From an uncultured Planctomycetota bacterium (GTDB taxonomy: Bacteria; Planctomycetota; Phycisphaerae; UBA1845; UTPLA1): a stretch of 64,000 nt of DNA. Numbering within the stretch: position 1 is the first letter of the stretch; each line of letters starts with the position of its first letter. The notes under the pieces were generated by a model, which made no database searches, was not told where the DNA came from, and saw nothing but the letters and a program-made list of their open reading frames with translations. The stretch lies in NCBI GenBank assembly GCA_900696465.1, contig CAADGE010000035.1, positions 62,001-126,000 of the forward strand. The letters are read 5' to 3'. This document shows positions 28,807 through 37,367 of the stretch, piece by piece. The position numbers were made by a program, and so were the translations under genes.

Positions 28807-29206
28807 GCCTTTCGGGCAACCGGATCCATCCGGTTCGCGGACGATGATCTCCTAAGTGCCTCTTGAGCTATGGCTTAGGAATCGTCGAGCGGCATGCCGC
28901 CCGTGAAGCGTCGAGATGCGTCCTTCTGGAAGTACCCGAGTGGGGTGAACCGTCGTTCTATGCGTAACTGTAAGAAACGGAAATCGCCCCATGAACTCGG
29001 AACTGCATATATTCTAACACGCGATCGGGCGTTTGTCACTGATTTTTTTTGGGCCGTCAGGTACCGTTTTTTGCCGCCCGGCGGACCTTGTCCGGCACCC
29101 CCGGAAGCTCTGTATTCACCCATATTTCCGGCTGCTTTTGGTCGTAACTGCTACGGATGCAGAACCTAAAGGGGGGCATCGCAGTCAGGTGCCAATCGGT
29201 TCTTCA
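28807..29206. other. Intergenic region upstream of coaE
   Basis: 400 bases between the semialdehyde dehydrogenase end and coaE. Compared with its neighbours it is AT-richer around 28960-29060, with a T8 run at 29042-29049. A candidate minus-strand promoter (29011-29039) would give a leader of about 200 nt before coaE. An 82-codon minus frame (28875-29123) lacks a ribosome site and family similarity, so I do not call it a gene. Confidence 0.5.
29011..29039 (-). promoter_or_regulatory. Candidate sigma-70 promoter for coaE-rho
   Basis: On the minus strand GTGACA (29039-29034), 17-nt spacer, TAGAAT (29016-29011): five of six matches at both boxes. It faces coaE. Sigma class is inferred from the consensus only. 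Confidence 0.45.
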
Positions 29207-30733
29207 CTATCCCCGCGTTGTCACGAACTCTCCGGCATGGCTGTCGGGGTGCCAGCGGGAGAGGATCATTCGCTGCTGTGTATAGAACATAATCCCTTCT
29301 TTGCCCTGGATGTGCAGGTCGCCGAAGAAACTGCCCTTGACGCCGGTGAAGGGGAACATCGCCATCGGGGCCGGCACGCCGACATTCACGCCGATCATCC
29401 CCGCGCCGGCGCGATGCTTGAACTCGCGGGCCGCGTGGCCGTCGCGCGTGTAGATGACTGCCCCGTTGCCGTAGGGGCTTTTGTTCGTCAGCTCGATGGC
29501 TTCGTCAAGCGATGCCGCTCTGGTGACACTGAGCACCGGGCCGAACAGCTCCGCCTGCGAGACGTGCATCTGCGGGGCGACGTGGTCAAAGACCGTTGGG
29601 CCGAGATAAAAGCCGTTCGGCGCGTCGGGCACCTTCACCCCGCGGCCGTCGCGAGCGAGCTTGGCGCCTTCCTTGACGCCCTTGTCGATGTTCGTCAGCA
29701 AACTGTCGAGATGTTGCTTCGTCACCACCGGCCCCATCTGCGCGTCGCTGCCGATGTCCGTGCGGCCGACTTTGAGCTTGGCGGCGGTGGCCGAGAGCTT
29801 CTCCACGAGCGGATCGCCTGCACTGCCGATGGCCACCGCCAGAGAGCCAGCCATGCAGCGCTGGCCCGAGCAACCGAAGGCCGACGCTTGCAATGCCCCG
29901 ACGGCCTTGTCCATGTCCGCATCGGGCAAGACGAGGATGTGATTCTTCGCCCCGCCGTTTGCCTGGCAGCGTTTGCCGTGCTTGATGGAGGTCTCGTAGA
30001 TGTATTTCGCGATCGGCGTGCTGCCGACGAAACTGACCGCCTGCACATGCGGATGCGTGAGCAGGGCGTCCACTGCTTCCTTGTCGCCGTGGACGACGTT
30101 GAAGACGCCCGGCGGCAGGCCGGCCTCGGCAAACAGCTCCGCGAGTCGCATGGCCGAGAGCGGCACCTTCTCGCTGGGCTTGAGCACGAACGTATTACCG
30201 CAGGTGATGGCGATCGGGGCCATCCACAGCGGGACCATGAAGGGAAAGTTGAACGGCGTGATGCCGACGCAGACGCCCAGCGGGTGGAAATATGTCTCGC
30301 AGTCGACATCGACGGCGATGTTGTGCATCGTGTCGCCCATCGTGAGCGTGGGAATGCTGCAGGCGTACTCGACCATCTCAATGCCGCGGCGTACCGAGCC
30401 GACGGACTCTTCGTGCGTCTTGCCGTGCTCGAGCGAGATCAGCCGAGCGATCGACTCAGCGTTTTTCTCCAGCAGGGTGACGAGGCGGAACATGACGCGG
30501 GCGCGCTCGACGACCGGGGTATCCCGCCACGCCGGGAAAGCGGCGTGCGCATTCTTGACGGCGGCATCGACCTCTGCGGCCGTGCAAAAAGGGCACTCGG
30601 CGATCTGCTCACCAATCGACGGGTTATAAACCGGCCCGCGGCGGGTCGATTTCGAATCGACAAACTCGCCGCCCACAAACATGCGGACAGGCTTCACGGC
30701 GGATTTGGAGGGAGCGGTAGCGGTCACGGACAT
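29207..30733 (-). CDS. mmsA: CoA-acylating methylmalonate-semialdehyde dehydrogenase
   Basis: 508 residues. Oxidises methylmalonate semialdehyde or malonate semialdehyde to propionyl-CoA or acetyl-CoA with NAD and CoA (valine, pyrimidine/beta-alanine or inositol breakdown). Aldehyde-dehydrogenase fold with NAD-binding ITPFNFPFMVPLWM and FVGSTPIAKYIY, and the catalytic cysteine in CSGQRCMA at about 284. The family hallmark is a non-canonical site: the general-base glutamate is replaced (QANGGAKNHILVLPDAD). GGAGG lies 7 nt before the ATG and TATACT (-10-like, 30765-30760) about 26 nt before it. Nearby beta-ureidopropionase-like 31499-32368 hints at reductive pyrimidine breakdown through beta-alanine. 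Confidence 0.93.
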   Translation of the reverse strand: MSVTATAPSKSAVKPVRMFVGGEFVDSKSTRRGPVYNPSIGEQIAECPFCTAAEVDAAVKNAHAAFPAWRDTPVVERARVMFRLVTLLEKNAESIARLISLEHGKTHEESVGSVRRGIEMVEYACSIPTLTMGDTMHNIAVDVDCETYFHPLGVCVGITPFNFPFMVPLWMAPIAITCGNTFVLKPSEKVPLSAMRLAELFAEAGLPPGVFNVVHGDKEAVDALLTHPHVQAVSFVGSTPIAKYIYETSIKHGKRCQANGGAKNHILVLPDADMDKAVGALQASAFGCSGQRCMAGSLAVAIGSAGDPLVEKLSATAAKLKVGRTDIGSDAQMGPVVTKQHLDSLLTNIDKGVKEGAKLARDGRGVKVPDAPNGFYLGPTVFDHVAPQMHVSQAELFGPVLSVTRAASLDEAIELTNKSPYGNGAVIYTRDGHAAREFKHRAGAGMIGVNVGVPAPMAMFPFTGVKGSFFGDLHIQGKEGIMFYTQQRMILSRWHPDSHAGEFVTTRG

Positions 30734-31086
30734 TTTGGTGCCTCCGGTTGATTGCTAAGAGTATATTAACCGACGCCCGGATTAAGGCCAAAGACAGAGT
30801 CGTGCAGGCATATCGGCAGTAGGGCTGCATGAGTTGCGAGCGATAGGATTCGTGAAATTCTGCGCCGCTGGACTGAAGCGCAAGGGAGTCCGCGTAAGCA
30901 AAGACGGTGCCGCCCTGTTCGAATATTTTTTGAACTCAAGCGATGTCGACAGAAGCGAGATATTCTTCGTGTTCGCGCCGTCTTAAGAATCAGATAAATC
31001 GCGTACTTCCTGTCCCATTTTCGCGCATTTTTGAGCATTCTTTCTTCGGCGGTGTATAATCTGACGCGAGCGTCCAGGAGAATCCG
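30734..31086. other. Divergent promoter region
   Basis: 353 bases between mmsA (minus) and the DUF104 gene (plus). It carries a -10-like TATACT for mmsA (30760-30765) without a clear -35 box, and a well-formed promoter for the DUF104 gene (31031-31060). The middle, about 30880-31040, is AT-richer than its neighbours. A minus-strand frame across this stretch is antisense to the DUF104 gene and not supported as a gene. Confidence 0.5.
31031..31060 (+). promoter_or_regulatory. Promoter of DUF104 gene
   Basis: TTGAGC (31031-31036), 18-nt spacer, perfect TATAAT (31055-31060). The predicted start of transcription near 31067 leaves about 20 nt before the ATG at 31087, with AGGAG in between. One of the best promoter matches in the window. 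Confidence 0.65.
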
Positions 31087-31314
31087 ATGATTCACAAGAT
31101 CGATGCAATTTACGAGAACGGCGTCCTCCGGCCGATCGGTCCGCTGGGCGGTCTTCCGGAGCGTGCGTTGGTCAGCGTCACGGTCGACACGGCTTCGGAT
31201 TACATTTCCGAACTGTCGGGCCTCTTTGAGACGCAGTCGGACGATGCCTCGGAGGTTGTCGAGCAATTCGTCGAGGCCGAATTCGCACGGATGAACGCTC
31301 GGAAGCTCAACTAG
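31087..31314 (+). CDS. DUF104 / AF2212-like antitoxin, orphan
   Basis: 75 residues. The N-terminal half (AIYENGVLRPIGPLGGLPERALVSVTVD) is the diagnostic DUF104 pattern seen in VapB-like antitoxins that partner PIN-domain RNases. The C-terminal half is an acidic helix, as expected for a toxin-wrapping segment. AGGAG is 6-7 nt before the ATG. No PIN or other small toxin gene lies on either side: the next plus-strand gene is the amidase at 31499. The partner may be lost or elsewhere. A DUF104 protein can also act as a free-standing regulator, so antitoxin function is not proven. Confidence 0.75.
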   Translation: MIHKIDAIYENGVLRPIGPLGGLPERALVSVTVDTASDYISELSGLFETQSDDASEVVEQFVEAEFARMNARKLN

Positions 31315-31498
31315 TTACACCCTGCCGCAACAGCGGGCCGCCAGAACGTATCCGCGCATGGGCGATAAGCGTACCTGTCTTCTCTGCCTGCTTACGGACG
31401 TTTCATCGTTGTGATCGGAGCGGCTTCGCCTGCCCCTGCCGCTTCGCGGTGACTTCGGATATTATTCTGCTTACTTCAGTAAAAGAAGGAGCAGTCCT

Positions 31499-32368
31499 AT
31501 GCCACGCATCATTCGAGGCGGTCTCATTCAGGCAACGCTTTCCGAGCCGGGCAATGCGCCGATTGAGAAGATCAAGAAATCCATGATCGACAAGCATGTC
31601 GGCCTGATCGAACGGGCGGCCAAGGAAGGCGCACAGGTCGTCTGCCTGCAGGAGCTTTTCTACGGGCCGTACTTCTGCTGCGACCAGGACACCAAGTGGT
31701 ACAGCATGGTCGAGAAAATCCCCGACGGGCCGACGACCAAGCTCATGTGCGACCTGGCGAAGAAGCTCAAGCTCGTTCTCGTCGTACCCATGTACGAGGA
31801 AGACCTGCCCGGCGTCTATTACAACTCCGCATCGGTCATCAACGCGGATGGTCAGTACCTCGGCAAGTACCGCAAGATGCACATCCCCCACGTCGCCCCC
31901 GGCTTCTGGGAGAAGTTTTTCTTCCGCCCCGGCAACCTGGGCTACCCCGTCTTCGACACCGCCGTCGGCAAGGTCGGCGTCTATATCTGTTACGACCGGC
32001 ACTTCCCCGATGGCGCGCGATGTCTGGGGCTCAATGGTGCGGAGATCGTCTTCAACCCGTCGGCGACCGTCGCGGGGCTCAGCGAATATCTCTGGAAGCT
32101 TGAGCAGCCGGCGCACGCGGTCGCGAATCAATACTTCGTCGGCGCGATCAACCGGCCGGGCTACGAAGAGCCGTGGCGCATGGGCGAGTTCTACGGCCAG
32201 AGCTACTTCTGCGACCCGCGCGGGCAGATCATCGCCCAGGGCAAACGGCTGGAAGACGACGTGGTTGTCGCCGACCTGAACCTCGACATGATCCGCGAGG
32301 TGCGAAACACCTGGCAATTCTTCCGCGACCGCCGACCTGAGAGCTACGGCGAGATTGTGCGGTTGTAG
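31499..32368 (+). CDS. Carbon-nitrogen hydrolase (beta-ureidopropionase / N-carbamoyl amidase-like)
   Basis: 289 residues. Nitrilase-superfamily amidase with the complete triad: Glu52 in QELFYGPYFC, Lys126 in YRKMHIPH and Cys164 in VYICYDRHFPDG. The closest types I recognise are beta-ureidopropionase (N-carbamoyl-beta-alanine to beta-alanine) and N-carbamoylputrescine amidohydrolase; GLNGAEIVFNPSATVAGLSEYLWKL is shared by that branch. AAGGAG lies 7-8 nt before the ATG. Next to mmsA, a beta-alanine route is attractive: beta-alanine, malonate semialdehyde, acetyl-CoA. No dihydropyrimidinase or dehydrogenase gene is present in the window, so this is inference. Confidence 0.88.
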   Translation: MPRIIRGGLIQATLSEPGNAPIEKIKKSMIDKHVGLIERAAKEGAQVVCLQELFYGPYFCCDQDTKWYSMVEKIPDGPTTKLMCDLAKKLKLVLVVPMYEEDLPGVYYNSASVINADGQYLGKYRKMHIPHVAPGFWEKFFFRPGNLGYPVFDTAVGKVGVYICYDRHFPDGARCLGLNGAEIVFNPSATVAGLSEYLWKLEQPAHAVANQYFVGAINRPGYEEPWRMGEFYGQSYFCDPRGQIIAQGKRLEDDVVVADLNLDMIREVRNTWQFFRDRRPESYGEIVRL

Positions 32369-32634
32369 TCCTCGGGCCGCGAGAATCCGCGATGGCGCGG
32401 GGGAATTTTCCGCAGATGCCCGCTGCCCTTGTGAGACGGGCCGCGTGTAACTGGCCGCGACTGCCCTGTTAACGGGCCTCATCCTGACAGTCTGATTCAT
32501 CCACTGCTGGCATCCCGCGTGCCTGTTCTTGCATCGGGCGCACTGTTTCCTTGCGCGTCAACCGGGTCCTATCGGCCGGAGCGCCAAGGGGCCGCCGCGC
32601 ATCGCTCGACAAAGGTCTGCACGGAGAGACGGAC

Positions 32635-34278
32635 ATGAATACCGAAATGCTGCTGGGAGATGAGGCAGTGGGGCTGGCGGCGCTGCACAGCGGGATATCC
32701 GGCGCCTTCTCCTACCCCGGAACACCAGCGACGGAGATCTTCGAGTTCATCGAAACCCGCCGCGACCGGGATGGGCGGGCCGCCGAAGTTCATGCGACCT
32801 GGTCGGCCAATGAGAAGGTCGCCTACGAGGAAGCCCTCGGCATGTCCTTTGTCGGCAGGCGGGCCATCGTTTCCATGAAGCATGTCGGTCTGAACGTCGC
32901 CCTCGATCCGTTCATGAGTTCGGCATTGACCGGGGCGCGCGGCGGATTTGTTCTCGCCGTGGCCGACGATCCCGGCATGCACTCTTCGCAGAACGAGCAG
33001 GACTCCCGTTACCTCGGTGATTTCGCGCGGATACCGGTCTTCGAGCCCTCGAATCAACAGGAAGCGTACGACATGACCCGTGAGGCGTTCGAGATGTCCG
33101 AACGCTGGGGGCTGCCGATCATGCTGCGACTCGTCACGCGGCTGGCGCACAGCCGGTCGGCGGTGCACATCGGCACGTACGATCACGGACCGGGCCAACA
33201 CGGACTCGAACGCGGCGACGGCGCGAAACTGGCCCCGATCGACTGGCGGCAGTGGACGCTGCTTCCACCTAATGCGCGGCAGCGGTATCGCCGTCTGCTC
33301 GAGATGCAGACGGTCCTGCGGGAGTACTCGGAGCACTCGTCCTTCAATCGACTCGAACTCAGCGGCCCGCGCGGCATCATTGCCTGCGGTCTGGCGCACA
33401 ATTACGTACGCGAGGCGATCGGAGATGACCCGCGCTACAGCGTGCTGAAAATCTGTACCTATCCGCCGCCGGTTCGGCTCCTCCGCGAACTGCTCGATCA
33501 CTGTGAGGAGGTGCTGGTGGTCGAAGAGGGGTATCCGTATCTCGAACGCCTGTTGACCGGCCTGCTCGGAATGCCCGGCAAGCGCATCAGTGGCAAGCTC
33601 AGCGGTGCCCTTCCGCCGGATGGGGAGATGACCGTGGATCGGGTCCGTGCGGGCCTGGGGCTTCCGGCCAACCTGCAAGAGCGTACTGGCGTGCCGGAAG
33701 CCCTGCCGGCGCGGCCACCACGGTTGTGTGACGGGTGCCCGCATTGTGACACTTTCGGCGCGATGATGGCCGCGCTGGAGGGGTACCCCTCGGCCTACCT
33801 GTTGAGCGACATCGGCTGCTATTCCCTCGGCGCGCTTCCGCCCTACAACGCCGTGCAGGCCTGCGTGGACATGGGCGCCTCCATCTCGATGGCTCACGGT
33901 GCCGCCAAGGCGGGCGCCTGGCCGGTGGTTTGCACGATCGGCGATTCAACCTTTACGCACTCAGGCATGACCGGACTGATCGGCGCGGCGCGTGAGAACG
34001 CCGACATGACGGTCATCATCCTCGACAATGCGACCGTGGCCATGACCGGCGGGCAGGAGGCCCTGGCCACGGGCGATGAATTGCTCAAGCTGCTGGCCGG
34101 ACTGGGCGTGCCGCCGGAGCATACCGTCCGGATTGATCCGCTGCCCAAGCATCATGCGCACAACATGGCCGTGCTACGGCGCGAGATTGAGTATCACGGT
34201 CTGTCGGTGATTGTCGCGCATCGGGCCTGCATCCATCACGTGCGTCGGACCAAGGCCGGCGCCTATGCAACGGCCTGA
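32635..34278 (+). CDS. iorA: Indolepyruvate:ferredoxin oxidoreductase alpha-like subunit lacking the ferredoxin domain
   Basis: 547 residues from ATG 32635 (GGAG 8 nt upstream; the frame is open to 32551). Domains: pyrimidine-binding domain with YPGTPATEIFEFIE (about 1-240), a transketolase-C-like domain (VLVVEEGYPYLERLL, about 270-330), and a TPP domain (365-547) with IGCYSLGALPPYNAVQAC, IGDSTFTHSGMTGL and ILDNATVAMTGGQE. This is the IorA family that oxidatively decarboxylates aryl-pyruvates to aryl-acyl-CoA. The normal C-terminal 2[4Fe-4S] ferredoxin domain (about 60-80 residues, two CxxCxxCxxxC motifs) is missing; the protein ends in RRTKAGAYATA. The usual CPGCPHR is CDGCPHC here, adding a cysteine. 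Next gene 22 nt on. Confidence 0.82.
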   Translation: MNTEMLLGDEAVGLAALHSGISGAFSYPGTPATEIFEFIETRRDRDGRAAEVHATWSANEKVAYEEALGMSFVGRRAIVSMKHVGLNVALDPFMSSALTGARGGFVLAVADDPGMHSSQNEQDSRYLGDFARIPVFEPSNQQEAYDMTREAFEMSERWGLPIMLRLVTRLAHSRSAVHIGTYDHGPGQHGLERGDGAKLAPIDWRQWTLLPPNARQRYRRLLEMQTVLREYSEHSSFNRLELSGPRGIIACGLAHNYVREAIGDDPRYSVLKICTYPPPVRLLRELLDHCEEVLVVEEGYPYLERLLTGLLGMPGKRISGKLSGALPPDGEMTVDRVRAGLGLPANLQERTGVPEALPARPPRLCDGCPHCDTFGAMMAALEGYPSAYLLSDIGCYSLGALPPYNAVQACVDMGASISMAHGAAKAGAWPVVCTIGDSTFTHSGMTGLIGAARENADMTVIILDNATVAMTGGQEALATGDELLKLLAGLGVPPEHTVRIDPLPKHHAHNMAVLRREIEYHGLSVIVAHRACIHHVRRTKAGAYATA

Positions 34279-34300
34279 GTTTCCACCCAAGGGTGACGAA

Positions 34301-37300
34301 ATGGAACTCAATGTGATTCTTGCAGGGGTTGGTGGTCAGGGCATTCTGACGACAGCGGCGGCGCTGACCATGGCGGCGATACGCCGCGGGCTATCCGTCA
34401 AGCAGGCCGAGGTGCACGGCATGTCGCAGCGAGGCGGTGCGGTGCAGTCCCACCTGCGCATCGCGGATCATCCGCTCTACAGCGATCTGATTCCGCACGG
34501 TCGGGCCGATATGATTCTCGCCGTCGAGCCGCTCGAAGCCCTGCGCTATGTCGATGGCCTCTGCGGTGACGGCGTCATCATCTCCAACACGTCGCCCGTG
34601 GTGAACATCCCGAATTACGGTAATGTTGATGACTACCTTCAGCGAATCAGCCGACGACCCAATCACATCCTGATTGACGCCAGCAACCTGGCGGGTATCG
34701 CTGGTTCGACGCGCGCCGTCAACATGGTCATGCTCGGCGCATGCTCCATCGAGCTGGACTGGGATCCGGCCGAATACGACGCAGTTATCGCCGAGATGTT
34801 TGCCGCCAAGGGACCGAAGCTAATTGCCGTGAATCAGCGGGCCTTCGCACTGGGTCGCCGCGCGGCTCGGATGTACCGCGAGTTGCTCGCTCGCGGTGCG
34901 GATGCGATGGCCGCCCGGCAGTGGATAGCCGATCATCCCAACGAAGAGCCGGATACTCTGGCGCAGGTCGAAGGATTGCCGTCGCGCGTACTGGAGCCGT
35001 CGGAAGCCCTCACGCCTGAGCAGACGGCGCGGATCGGTTCGCTGCTCGATGCCGTCTGGTCGCAGGAGCGTCGACAGCTTTATGAGCACGAGGTCTATCA
35101 GCTTCTTGAGGTGGCAGGAGCCATTTCCCCGCCGCGGCATTTCTTTGTCCACCGTGGCGAACAGGTAACGGAGCAGATGCTCAATGCCCTGCCCGGCGAT
35201 CGTGTCGTGCTCAAGATTGTCTCACCGACCATCGTGCATAAGAGCGATGCCCAGGCGGTCGTCTTTGTCACGAAAGACTACGGCATTGTGCCTGGCGAGG
35301 TGGACCAGCTCATTGCTCGCCAGCAGTCGACCGGGGCACGGGTGGACGGTGTGCTCGTCGTCGAGCGCGTTGAGTACGATCGATCGCACATCGGCGGTGA
35401 GTTATTCGTCGGTATCCGGCAGACGCGGGAGTTCGGCCCGGTCATTGCGGCGGGTCTCGGTGGTGTCGATACCGAATACCTTGCCGCGCGGCTGCGGCCC
35501 GGTATCGCCGTCGCCAAGGCCCTTGCCACACAGACCAGCGCCCGGGAGTTCCTCGATCTCTTCCGGAAGACGGCGGCGTATGAGGTGCTGACCGGACGAG
35601 TCCGTGGTCATCGACGGATTGTTTCCGACGGCCAGTTGCTTCGGTGCTTCGCTGCATTCATCGCCACGGCCCGGGAGTTCTGCCTGCCGCTCGAAGATGC
35701 GGAGGCGCCCCGGTTGGTTGAGATGGAAGTGAATCCCTTTGCATTCCGACAGATGACGATGGTGCCGCTGGATGGTCGCGGGCGACTGGGCAGATCGGCT
35801 CGGTGCACGCTGCCTCGGCCGGCCCACAAGTTGCGCTGCCTGCTGGAACCGAGGTCGATTGCCGTGGTCGGTGTCTCCGCGAAGCGGGAGAACTTCGGCC
35901 GGATCATTCTGAACAACATCCGACATTGCGGCTTCCCGACGGAACATCTCTATGTCATCAAGGATGATGTGCAGGAGATTGACGGTATGCCGTGCGTAGC
36001 GGCGCCGTCCGCAGCGCCGGAGCCGATTGACTTATTGATCGTTTCCGCCGCAGTTGAGGATGTGCCCGGCTTCGTGGGAGATGTCATCAACAGCGGGCGT
36101 GTGTCGTCGGCGATTCTGATCCCCGGTGGATTCGGCGAGACCGACGGCACGCAGAAGGTCTCGCAGACGGTCGGCGAACTCATTGAGAAGTCCCGCAGGA
36201 GAACCGACGGCGGTCCGATTTTTCTGGGCGGCAACTGTCTCGGCGTGCGGTCGCGACCGGGACGATACGACACCTTCTTCATACATGACAAGAAACTCGA
36301 TCCGCGGCGATCGGTCCCCGCGAAGCGGCTGGCCCTCATCTGCCAGAGCGGCGCGTTCATCGTGTCGCGGCTTTCGAATCTGCCAACGCTCGACCCGACG
36401 CTGGCGATCTCGCTGGGCAATCAGTCCGACCTGACGGTATCTGATCTGATGGCCGAGGCCGCACAACGGGACGATCTGGATGTGATCGGCGTCTATATGG
36501 AGGGATTTCGGGACGGCGATGGTCTTGAGTTCGTTCGCGCGGTACGCGCGGCGCGGGACGCAGGCAAGGTGATCGTCTTCTACAAGGCCGGCCGGACCGA
36601 AGCGGGCCGTAGTGCCACCGCCGGGCACACCGCTTCCATTGCCGGCGACTACGATGTCTGCGATGCGGCCGTCGGCGCGGCCGGCGCGATCGTGGTGGAC
36701 ACATTCAAGGAGTTCGAGCAGGTTCTCGAGCTGGCAGTCTGTCTGCACAACAAACCGATCGGCGGCCGGCGCATCGGAGCGATCAGCAACGCCGGCTTTG
36801 AGGCCGTGGGGATGGCGGACGCGACGATCGGCACGCGGTATCGCGTGGAACTGCCGGCGCTGGCCCCTGACACGACCCGGCGGCTTTCTGCGGTGCTGGC
36901 GAAGCACCGGCTCGATTCGCTGGTCAATATCCGCAATCCTCTGGATGTCACACCGATGGCATCGGACGAGGCGTATGAGGATGGGGCCCGCGTGCTCTTC
37001 GAGGCCGACGAGATCGATGCCGTGCTGGTGTCGATGGTTCCGCTGACACCGGCGATGCTCACGGCTGCGGACGAGATCGGCGATCCGCGCTCGATCGCCT
37101 GTCGTCTGGTGGCACTGCGGGAGACTTACAAAAAGCCATTGATCGTGGTGATAGATTCCGGCTCGCCGTTTGACGCACTGGCAGACGCACTGCGGAGCGG
37201 CAACATCCCGGTCCTGCGGTCCTGCGATCAGGCGATTCGCTCACTGGGACGCTACTTGTGTCACCGTGCAGCGTCGCATCGGTGCGACGCTGTCGCTCCA

Positions 37301-37342
37301 GCAGCTGAGCAACTGAACGCAGAGGCCGTCGGCGCGGTCTGA
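34301..37342 (+). CDS. IorB-type 2-oxoacid oxidoreductase gamma subunit fused to ADP-forming acyl-CoA synthetase
   Basis: 1,013 residues from ATG 34301, where the IorB family begins. Residues 1-190: pyruvate/ketoisovalerate oxidoreductase gamma domain (ILAGVGGQGILTTAAALTM, VKQAEVHGMSQRGGAVQSHL). 260-490: ATP-grasp domain of ADP-forming acetyl-CoA synthetase (VVLKIVSPTIVHKSDAQAVV). 513-620: CoA-binding Rossmann domain (PRSIAVVGVSAKRENFGRII). 676-815: succinyl-CoA-ligase-like domain with the predicted phospho-histidine His776 in AGHTASIAGDYD. 820-1000: second ligase subdomain. The synthetase is ordered beta-alpha, opposite to most one-piece ACD enzymes. With IorA it could turn aryl-pyruvate into acyl-CoA and then acid plus ATP. 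The frame is continuous through all junctions, so the fusion is not an artefact of two stops. Confidence 0.85.
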   Translation: MELNVILAGVGGQGILTTAAALTMAAIRRGLSVKQAEVHGMSQRGGAVQSHLRIADHPLYSDLIPHGRADMILAVEPLEALRYVDGLCGDGVIISNTSPVVNIPNYGNVDDYLQRISRRPNHILIDASNLAGIAGSTRAVNMVMLGACSIELDWDPAEYDAVIAEMFAAKGPKLIAVNQRAFALGRRAARMYRELLARGADAMAARQWIADHPNEEPDTLAQVEGLPSRVLEPSEALTPEQTARIGSLLDAVWSQERRQLYEHEVYQLLEVAGAISPPRHFFVHRGEQVTEQMLNALPGDRVVLKIVSPTIVHKSDAQAVVFVTKDYGIVPGEVDQLIARQQSTGARVDGVLVVERVEYDRSHIGGELFVGIRQTREFGPVIAAGLGGVDTEYLAARLRPGIAVAKALATQTSAREFLDLFRKTAAYEVLTGRVRGHRRIVSDGQLLRCFAAFIATAREFCLPLEDAEAPRLVEMEVNPFAFRQMTMVPLDGRGRLGRSARCTLPRPAHKLRCLLEPRSIAVVGVSAKRENFGRIILNNIRHCGFPTEHLYVIKDDVQEIDGMPCVAAPSAAPEPIDLLIVSAAVEDVPGFVGDVINSGRVSSAILIPGGFGETDGTQKVSQTVGELIEKSRRRTDGGPIFLGGNCLGVRSRPGRYDTFFIHDKKLDPRRSVPAKRLALICQSGAFIVSRLSNLPTLDPTLAISLGNQSDLTVSDLMAEAAQRDDLDVIGVYMEGFRDGDGLEFVRAVRAARDAGKVIVFYKAGRTEAGRSATAGHTASIAGDYDVCDAAVGAAGAIVVDTFKEFEQVLELAVCLHNKPIGGRRIGAISNAGFEAVGMADATIGTRYRVELPALAPDTTRRLSAVLAKHRLDSLVNIRNPLDVTPMASDEAYEDGARVLFEADEIDAVLVSMVPLTPAMLTAADEIGDPRSIACRLVALRETYKKPLIVVIDSGSPFDALADALRSGNIPVLRSCDQAIRSLGRYLCHRAASHRCDAVAPAAEQLNAEAVGAV

Positions 37343-37367
37343 TGGGCATCTTTTGTAAGCGTGTTAA

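Noticed and set aside
28875-29123. 82-codon minus-strand frame upstream of coaE
   Set aside because: No ribosome site and no family resemblance; overlaps the candidate promoter of coaE.
29033-30751. 572-codon plus-strand frame opposite mmsA
   Set aside because: Antisense shadow of a clear aldehyde dehydrogenase; composition is unlike a protein (Arg/His/Asp-rich).
30766-31266. 166-codon minus-strand frame overlapping the DUF104 gene
   Set aside because: It is antisense to a recognisable antitoxin gene and covers both promoters of the divergent region.
32569-33897. 442-codon minus-strand frame opposite iorA
   Set aside because: Shadow of the IorA frame; His/Arg-rich and without motifs.
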